A stretch of DNA of 9,370 nucleotides from Armatimonadota bacterium. GTDB taxonomy: Bacteria; Cloacimonadota; Cloacimonadia; Cloacimonadales; TCS61. Under the pieces are notes generated by a model, which did not search any database, was not told where the DNA came from, and was given only the letters and a program-made list of their open reading frames with translations. The position numbers and the translations under genes were made by a program. The stretch is taken from the NCBI GenBank assembly GCA_030612605.1, contig JAUWNO010000062.1, positions 1-9,370 of the forward strand, in the 5' to 3' direction. Shown here in pieces: positions 1 to 4,298 of this stretch (positions are counted from its first letter, which is position 1; the number at the start of each line of letters is the position of its first letter).

Positions 1-1
1 A

Positions 2-1702
2 TTTTTATTACTGATTTTATCCATCAGTTTATTTACCCAATATGATGAAAAAACTATCTATCTCAAACAAGCAGATAATCTTACCAAAAGAAAACAGTAT
101 GAAAAAGCAAATGAGATTTATGAAATTATTCTGGAAAAATATCCAATCGATTACAGGGTTGTTCGCAAATTGATTAATAACTTTCTCATCACCTCCAAAC
201 TTGAGAAAGCAGAAAACCTTTTGGATAAGCATCAAAGTATTTTTCCGGAAATCGATGAAACTACTTTGAGGATTACAATTCTGCTCCGCAAAGGAAAACC
301 GGCAAAAGCTTATAATTTAGCTAAAAATTTCTTAAAAGAGAATTCCGGAAAAATCAATTATTATCGAGTTATTTCTTCCGTTTTTGAGCAGAACAGGCAA
401 AATGAAAATGCCATAAAAATTATGATTAAAGCTAGAAATATTGCAGGAGATGAATACCTGTTTACAAGAGAATTGGCTTTCAATTATCAGAACGTAAAAG
501 AATACGATAAAGCTATTCAGGAGTATTTGAAGCATCTCGAACAGAATAAATCATATTTTCATTATGTTGTAAACCAGGTGAAAAGGATTCTGGATGACGA
601 TGAAAAACAGGTAAAAGCTGTTGAGGAATTTGCCAAAAATTCCAAAAATGAACAGGTTATCGAGGTTTTTGCTCTTTCTCTTGCTTATATTGGAAATTTT
701 GAAAAAGCTCTTTTGCAATATGATTTGCTCGATAAGAATAAACTCCGAAATTTTGCTGATGAGCAATTTGCATCGGGGAGTTATGATGTTGCTGAAAAAG
801 CTTATAATCAGTATATTCAGAAAATCAAAGAACCGAATTTGATTGCAGATGCCAGAATAAAAATCGCTCAGATCTTTATTTTACAAAACAATTTGGAGGA
901 AGCAGAAAAGATTCTCTTACAAATTTATAATGATAAAGAACTGCAAAAGGTCAAATATCGTTATCGTACCAAGGCAAATCGTTTTTGCAGGGAAATGCTG
1001 GCAAATATCGCTATTCGACAGAATGAATCGAATGAATTGGTTTTGAACTATTTGGATGAAGCTAAGTTCTTTGCTTTTAATCTGAAAGAGCAAAAGGAAG
1101 TTGAATTTGAAATCATCCATTTTCTGATTATGACAGATCAACTGGAACCAGGAAAAGAGAGATTAAGAAATCTTCTGTATGAAGAAGAGCAAGGTTCTGG
1201 AATTTTTAAACTGGGTTATTATTATTCTTATCTGATTGCAGAGATGGAAAATGATGAAGCTGCTGATAGTCTGCTGGGAGAGCTCATCATTAATCTCCCG
1301 GAAAATGAACTTGTAAATAATGCTTTATTATTTTCTTTGATTGTTACGAATTTGCAGGGAACAGCCCGGGAGAGTTTTTTAGATGCTTTCAGGAAAAGGC
1401 AGCTCTATAAAATTGAGGAAGCAATCAATTTTCTTTTTTCCATTTATGAAGAAACTCAAAATGAAGAGATGCTGATTCTGGCTGGAGATTGGGCTTGGCA
1501 ATCCGGTGATTTTTTTCAAGCTGAAATCATTTTCTCGCAGGAATTCACTAATGAGATTTTAGCTGATTATGCACTTCTGAAACTAACCCAACTGACTTAT
1601 GATAGAGAAGAAAGAAATATTATGATTACTGAATTCCTTAAAACCAACTCTGAATCTGTTTTTTCACCTGGATTTCGTCAGCTATTAAAGGAAAAACAAT
1701 GA
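2..1702 (+). CDS. TPR-repeat protein, exported, 5' end outside the window
   Basis: Open reading frame continuous from the left edge to the TGA at 1700-1702, 566 visible residues. No start codon is seen. A TTG at 170 could be picked as a start, but the frame is open and homologous in style upstream, so the gene begins before base 1. The first visible residues, FLLLILSISLFTQ, look like the end of a hydrophobic signal peptide, followed by a polar mature region; export to the periplasm is inferred. The rest is alpha-helical and rich in TPR-like A/Y/F patterns, for example QYEKANEIYEIILEKYP, LEKAENLLDKHQ, EYDKAIQEYLKHLEQN, NFEKALLQYDLL and NLEEAEKILLQIY. TPR arrays are protein-protein scaffolds, so no enzymatic function is claimed. 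The stop overlaps an ATG (ATGA at 1699-1702) that starts a copy of the next small gene, indicating an originally coupled operon. Confidence 0.85.
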   Translation, partial: FLLLILSISLFTQYDEKTIYLKQADNLTKRKQYEKANEIYEIILEKYPIDYRVVRKLINNFLITSKLEKAENLLDKHQSIFPEIDETTLRITILLRKGKPAKAYNLAKNFLKENSGKINYYRVISSVFEQNRQNENAIKIMIKARNIAGDEYLFTRELAFNYQNVKEYDKAIQEYLKHLEQNKSYFHYVVNQVKRILDDDEKQVKAVEEFAKNSKNEQVIEVFALSLAYIGNFEKALLQYDLLDKNKLRNFADEQFASGSYDVAEKAYNQYIQKIKEPNLIADARIKIAQIFILQNNLEEAEKILLQIYNDKELQKVKYRYRTKANRFCREMLANIAIRQNESNELVLNYLDEAKFFAFNLKEQKEVEFEIIHFLIMTDQLEPGKERLRNLLYEEEQGSGIFKLGYYYSYLIAEMENDEAADSLLGELIINLPENELVNNALLFSLIVTNLQGTARESFLDAFRKRQLYKIEEAINFLFSIYEETQNEEMLILAGDWAWQSGDFFQAEIIFSQEFTNEILADYALLKLTQLTYDREERNIMITEFLKTNSESVFSPGFRQLLKEKQ

Positions 1703-1722
1703 GCAGATTTTTGAACTTTTTT
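1690..1722 (+). repeat. Left copy of a 33-bp direct repeat over a gene start
   Basis: Matches 1860-1892 at 31 of 33 positions; the differences are C/T at 1697 and G/A at 1703. It covers the end of the TPR gene and the first eight codons of the small membrane-protein reading frame. Beyond 1722 similarity fades but continues weakly for about ten bases. The two copies flank the palindromic element at 1735-1854. Confidence 0.85.
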
Positions 1723-1818
1723 ATTAGATATTATCTCGTTCCAATGCTCCCGCGTTGGAATGCAATAGTTGGACGCTCCTGCGTCGAAAGACTGGTTAGT
1801 TTCTCACGCGGAGCGTAG
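1699..1818 (+). pseudogene. Truncated first copy of the small membrane-protein gene
   Basis: ATG at 1699 overlaps the stop codon of the TPR gene and has a good ribosome site, AAGGA, at 1688-1692. It opens with MSRFLNFFIRYY, nearly the same as MNRFLNFFLRYI at the start of the intact gene at 1869. After about 12 codons the frame enters the palindromic element, reads unrelated arginine- and serine-containing residues, and ends at TAG 1816-1818 after 39 codons. The membrane segments and charged tail of the intact protein are missing. Most likely it is a gene start cut off by the repeat element. It could still be translated through coupling to the TPR gene, giving a short nonsense peptide. Confidence 0.65.
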
Positions 1819-1854
1819 TTAAGATAAGTTCCCACGCGGGAGCATGGGAACAAG
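1735..1854. repeat. 120-bp palindromic repeat element with nested hairpins
   Basis: The ends are inverted copies of each other. The left arm, 1735-1760, begins CTCGTTCCAATGCTCCCGCG; the reverse complement of the right arm, 1828-1854, begins CTTGTTCCCATGCTCCCGCG. Each arm is itself a small palindrome (TTCCAA..TTGGAA on the left, GTTCCCA..TGGGAAC on the right). Between them lies a second inverted pair, ACGCTCCTGCGT near 1774 and ACGCGGAGCGT near 1806. The element is clearly GC-richer than the neighbouring genes and contains no gene. It looks like a REP- or MITE-type non-autonomous element, unrelated in sequence to the REPs around 3304-4215. It lies between two near-identical gene starts. Confidence 0.8.
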
Positions 1855-1859
1855 AATTG

Positions 1860-1892
1860 GGAAAAATAATGAACAGATTTTTGAACTTTTTT
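1860..1892 (+). repeat. Right copy of the 33-bp direct repeat over a gene start
   Basis: Partner of 1690-1722, at a distance of 170 bp, with 31 of 33 bases equal. It contains the ATG at 1869 and the first codons of the intact small membrane protein. At 33 bp and with two differences it is too long for an ordinary target-site duplication, so segmental duplication or an ancient tandem gene pair is more likely. Confidence 0.8.
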
Positions 1893-2129
1893 TTAAGGTA
1901 TATTACCTGGTTTCTGGTTTTTTTCATTGTTATCAGATTTTCCAGATTTGTTATTGCTTACGGAATAAGGTTCTGGTTTATTTCGATTCCCTTATTAATA
2001 ATTTTGTATATCTATTTTAGAAGGAGAAAGAGAAAGTTTTCTTCTTCCAAACTTGATCCCAAAAAGGAAGTTCCAATCGATGCTGAATTCACGGTTCTTG
2101 ATGAAGAGGAAGAAGAGGAAGAAAAGTAG
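1869..2129 (+). CDS. Small two-helix membrane protein with basic stretch and acidic tail
   Basis: 86 residues from ATG 1869. A TTG four codons earlier was not chosen, because the truncated copy at 1699 begins at the equivalent ATG. Visible parts: a short cationic amphipathic N-terminus (MNRFLNFFLRY); hydrophobic segments at about residues 11-30 and 35-50; the basic run RRRKRKF at about 51-57; and a soluble tail with PIDAEFTVLDEEEEEEEK. By the positive-inside rule the tail should be cytoplasmic. No family is firmly recognised. The layout of an N-terminal membrane anchor and a charged DAEF-like tail recalls small DUF proteins of Bacteroidetes, but that is only resemblance. The glutamate run is coded by GAA/GAG repeats and may be prone to slippage. 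The ribosome site upstream (GGGAAAAATA) is weaker than the one before the broken copy, so expression may have dropped after the duplication. Confidence 0.7.
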   Translation: MNRFLNFFLRYITWFLVFFIVIRFSRFVIAYGIRFWFISIPLLIILYIYFRRRKRKFSSSKLDPKKEVPIDAEFTVLDEEEEEEEK

Positions 2130-2147
2130 TGTGAATTGTTAATTTTT

Positions 2148-2253
2148 CCCAACCTCCTCTAACTCCCCCTATTTAGGGGGAGAACCATAACTTCTATTGT
2201 GACAGGCAATTCCCTTCCCCTTCGATAGGGGGAAGGGTTAGGGATGGGGGTTG
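2148..2253. repeat. Cruciform-type palindromic repeat with two GC-rich hairpins
   Basis: It starts 18 bases after the small membrane-protein gene. Hairpin 1 at 2163-2182, CTCCCCCTA-TT-TAGGGGGAG, has a perfect 9-bp stem. Hairpin 2 pairs CCCTTCCCC (2212-2220) with GGGGAAGGG (2229-2237) over an 8-base loop. The outer arms are also inverted, imperfectly: CAACCTCCTCTAAC at 2150 against GTTAGGGATGGGGGTTG ending at 2253. Two hairpins inside an outer palindrome is the layout of a REP/BIME-like element. Hairpin 1 is not followed by a T-run, so it is a poor intrinsic terminator on the + strand, though such hairpins may still protect or attenuate mRNA. No gene lies in it. Confidence 0.75.
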
Positions 2254-2394
2254 TTGAAGCAAAAAAAACTTTTCACACACTTGTGAGGTTTGAAAACGAT
2301 TTGAGCGAGGGAAAAATTAAAAAAATTTCCTCTGTGCTCTCCGCCTGCCCCGTAAGGAAGAATGACTGTATCGGAGTGTTCTCTGTGGTAAAAA
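2254..2394. other. Non-coding leader of the xer gene, with repeat-like pieces
   Basis: No credible gene. It contains an A-run at 2261-2268, a short inverted repeat TCACA-CACT-TGTGA near 2273-2286, and a repetitive-looking end in which CTCTGTG (2330) and CTCTGTGG (2381) are separated by a GC-richer block bounded by CTCCG (2339-2343) and CGGAG (2372-2376). This could be a simple CTCTGTG repeat split by a small insertion. No convincing -35/-10 promoter or strong ribosome site is visible; only GGT is placed before the ATG at 2395. Confidence 0.4.
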
Positions 2395-3306
2395 ATGAAA
2401 ATTGATAACATAATTTCCCCTCATAACAAGGCATATTTAAACAGCTTTCAATATCATTTGAAGGTGGAGAAAGGACTTTCCCAAAATAGCGTGGAAGCCT
2501 ATTATCATGATGTGTCGGATTTTTTGTGTTTCATACATAAAGAAGCTGAACAAATTGCTAAAAAGGATATTGTAGATTTTTTTGTAAATCTTCAGGAAAT
2601 TGGAATATTGAGTTCCAGTATTGCTCGCAAAAGAAGTTCTATAAAAGCTTTTTTCAAATTTCTTAAGGAAGAAAATATTGAAATTTCGCTCAACTTTAAT
2701 GATATTCCACCAATAAAATACACTCAAAAACTTCCGGATGTGCTCACCATCAAAGAGATGAATAAATTTTTAGATTACATTTCTATGGATACTGCTCTGG
2801 GGATGCGTAACAAAGCTATGTTTGAATTGATGTATGCAAGTGGATTGCGTATTTCGGAAACTATTAACCTTACCATTCACGATATTCTTTGGAATGAGAA
2901 AGTGGTGACAGTTATGGGAAAAGGCGGTAAGCAGCGATTAGTACCAATTGCCCAGGAATCGTTTGATTTTATAAAAAATTATTATGAGAATGGAAGAAAA
3001 ATTTTGAAAAAGGATAAAGAAACAGCAGTTCTTTTCTTAAATAGATTCGGTAGAAAGATGAGCAGAATGGGAGTCTGGAAAATAATTCAGAAAATATCTT
3101 TGGAAGCTGGAATTAAAAAACATGTTTCTCCTCATACATTCCGCCACAGCTTTGCCACACATCTTTTGGAAGGTGGAGCGAATTTAATGTATGTGCAACT
3201 GCTCTTGGGTCATGCCAGCATAAATACCACCCAGATTTACACAAATATTGATAGGAATTTTATTTTTGAGGAATACAGGTATCATCCGAGAGATAAGATG
3301 AAATGA
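2395..3306 (+). CDS. xerD: Tyrosine recombinase, XerC/XerD type
   Basis: 303 residues, the normal length for the XerC/XerD family, which cuts and rejoins DNA at chromosome dif sites to resolve dimers and is also co-opted by mobile elements. The N-terminal SAM-like core-binding domain covers about residues 12-95 (FQYHLKVEKGLSQNSVEAYYHD). The catalytic domain covers about 115-295. All six catalytic positions can be read: Arg152 (ASGLRISE), Lys176 (VMGKGGKQR), His247 and Arg250 (HTFRHSF), His273 (LLGHASI) and Tyr282 (TTQIYTN). The C-terminal YHPRDKMK is typical of housekeeping Xer proteins. Start at ATG 2395 gives full family length. The symbol is used in the general sense; XerC versus XerD, or a single-recombinase XerH/XerA role, cannot be settled from one protein. 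Its TGA stop (3304-3306) is the first codon of the following REP unit. No dif-like site was recognised nearby. Confidence 0.9.
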   Translation: MKIDNIISPHNKAYLNSFQYHLKVEKGLSQNSVEAYYHDVSDFLCFIHKEAEQIAKKDIVDFFVNLQEIGILSSSIARKRSSIKAFFKFLKEENIEISLNFNDIPPIKYTQKLPDVLTIKEMNKFLDYISMDTALGMRNKAMFELMYASGLRISETINLTIHDILWNEKVVTVMGKGGKQRLVPIAQESFDFIKNYYENGRKILKKDKETAVLFLNRFGRKMSRMGVWKIIQKISLEAGIKKHVSPHTFRHSFATHLLEGGANLMYVQLLLGHASINTTQIYTNIDRNFIFEEYRYHPRDKMK

Positions 3307-3413
3307 GAATGGACCCGACTCGTGACGCAGTGCGAGTCGAGAACATTCGGAAATGCCATCTGGAATTTATCATCCTCAACTCACGCTTCGCCACGAGACG
3401 GGTCTGATTGGAC
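3304..3413 (+). repeat. REP unit 1, abutting the xer stop codon
   Basis: 110 bp, about 95% identical (6 differences) to 4106-4215 in the same orientation. Hairpin 1 pairs CGACTCG (3316-3322) with CGAGTCG (3333-3339) around TGACGCAGTG. A second, weaker palindrome follows around ACTCACGCTTCGCCACGAG. It begins TGAGAATGG, and that TGA is the xer stop codon. The repeat is much GC-richer than the gene before it. It belongs with the neighbouring RAYT transposase. Confidence 0.85.
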
Positions 3414-3504
3414 GCGAGTCGTAACGACTGAAAGGAGTGCGACTCATGGACAAGAGAAGCCATCATTCCCGACTCGCGCTTCGCTACGAGTCGTGTCTGA
3501 TGGA
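3414..3504 (+). repeat. REP unit 1b, variant upstream of the transposase
   Basis: A diverged, directly adjacent relative of unit 1. It has hairpin GAGTCG (3416-3421) / CGACTC (3440-3445), then CCATCATTCC, then hairpin CGACTCG (3470-3476) / CGAGTCG (3487-3493), and ends GTGTCTGATGG as the other units do (GGGTCTGATGG). Tandem REP units next to the transposase gene are typical of REP/RAYT loci (BIME arrangement). It ends about 14 bases before the transposase start, leaving room for the ribosome site only. Confidence 0.75.
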
Positions 3505-3518
3505 TAAAAGGAATAATT

Positions 3519-4097
3519 ATGAGATGTAAAAAAGAAGAATTTGTTGAAGATGCAGTTTTTCATCTTTATAATCATTCAGTTGAAAGTCTTTTGCTTTTCC
3601 GAAACAGAGATGATTATATTTATTTTTTGAATAAATTTAAAAAAGCAATAATCAAATATCCAGCATCAATTTATGCATACTGCTTAATGCCAAATCATTT
3701 TCATTTTTGTATCAAACAAAATTCCGATAAGCAGATTTATAGAATATTCAACGACTCATTTGCTTCATACGCTTTGCACTATAATTTTAAATACAAAAGA
3801 AAAGGAACATTATTTCAGGGTCATCTTCAACATAAAAAAGTAAATCATGATGGCTATCTTGTACAATTATGCAAGTATATCCATTATAATCCGAAGAAAG
3901 CAGATTTGGTAACTGAATTATCCGAATGGGAATTTTCAAATTATCTTGAATTTATTGGAATTCGCAAAGGTGATTTATTTACTAAAAAGCTATTAGTAGA
4001 CTATAAAGATGATTTTGAGAATTATAAAGATACAATAACAGAATATGAGAAATATTTAGAAGATAGTAAATTTAGAGAAATTTTGTTCGATCATTAA
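3519..4097 (+). CDS. REP-associated tyrosine transposase (RAYT, Y1/HUH superfamily)
   Basis: 192 residues; ATG 3519 is preceded by AAAAGGA at 3506-3512 with good spacing. The fold starts AVFHLYNHSVESLLLFRNRDD, close to the usual RAYT opening (yHvynRg...lF.d..D). The metal-binding HUH motif is His60-Phe-His62 (LMPNHFHFCIKQ). KGTLFQGHLQHKKV and YLVQLCKYIHYNPKKADLV are the family's conserved C-terminal blocks; the nucleophile should be a tyrosine in the last block (Tyr113 or Tyr120, not decidable by eye). Such enzymes nick and join single-stranded DNA at REP hairpins and are single-copy, domesticated-like relatives of IS200/IS605 TnpA. REP units of one family lie on both sides, which supports the assignment. 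The tail after about residue 140 is charged and not recognised. The protein is full length and looks intact. Confidence 0.9.
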   Translation: MRCKKEEFVEDAVFHLYNHSVESLLLFRNRDDYIYFLNKFKKAIIKYPASIYAYCLMPNHFHFCIKQNSDKQIYRIFNDSFASYALHYNFKYKRKGTLFQGHLQHKKVNHDGYLVQLCKYIHYNPKKADLVTELSEWEFSNYLEFIGIRKGDLFTKKLLVDYKDDFENYKDTITEYEKYLEDSKFREILFDH

Positions 4098-4105
4098 AAA
4101 AGACG

Positions 4106-4215
4106 TGAGAATGGACTCGACTCGTGACGCAGTGCGAGTCGAGAACATTCGGAAATGCCATCTGGAATTCATCATCCCCAACTCGCGCTTCGCCACGAGT
4201 CGGGTCTGATGGGAC
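4106..4215 (+). repeat. REP unit 2, downstream of the transposase
   Basis: 110 bp, same orientation as unit 1 and differing at 6 positions. It starts 8 bases after the transposase stop. Hairpin 1 pairs CGACTCG (4118-4124) with CGAGTCG (4135-4141); the second palindrome is ACTCG..CGAGT within ACTCGCGCTTCGCCACGAGT, extended by the flanking CC/GG. ACGTG (4103-4107) and CACGT (4215-4219) form a short inverted pair just at its borders. Because units 1 and 2 are direct repeats, they are not terminal inverted repeats of a classical IS. Confidence 0.85.
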
Positions 4216-4237
4216 ACGTGGATTTTGAAAAAATATC

Positions 4238-4298
4238 TTTACAGATTTAACAGGAAAATTTGTTTCATATCAATGAAAATTCTGTTTCTGGAGAAGGA
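4238..4298 (+). promoter_or_regulatory. Possible promoter and leader of the first PEGA gene
   Basis: TTTACA at 4238-4243 lies exactly 61 bases before the ATG at 4299; the second PEGA gene also has TTTACA 61 bases before its ATG, at 7098. It could be a shared -35 box, but no good -10 box is seen at the right distance in either copy. GGAG at 4290-4293 is the ribosome site, five bases before the ATG, and it fixes this start over the upstream in-frame TTG at 4260. Confidence 0.3.

Noticed and set aside
170..172. TTG as start of the TPR gene
   Set aside because: The frame is open and TPR-like back to base 2, with a signal-peptide-like segment at the left edge.
2273..2286. TCACA..TGTGA as a CRP-type operator
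   Set aside because: The half-sites are in the reverse order and closer spacing than the CRP consensus, and the palindrome is short.
2395..3306. Xer gene as integrase of a phage or integrative element
   Set aside because: Length and C-terminus fit housekeeping Xer proteins, and no phage, plasmid or attachment-site features accompany it.
3304..3504. Repeated hairpins before the transposase as a CRISPR array
   Set aside because: The units are long, internally palindromic and diverged, with no regular short repeat and unique spacers; they fit REP elements.
3260..3507. Open frames on both strands across the REP region
   Set aside because: They are composed of the repeat hairpins, have no ribosome site or recognisable domain, and overlap the end of xer.
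3304..4215. REP units 1 and 2 as terminal inverted repeats of an insertion sequence
   Set aside because: They are in direct, not inverted, orientation, and a third copy lies without a transposase; no target duplication was found at the edges.
4260..4262. TTG as start of the first PEGA gene
   Set aside because: The ATG at 4299 has a GGAG ribosome site and gives a clean signal peptide that matches copy B; the 13 extra residues would spoil it.
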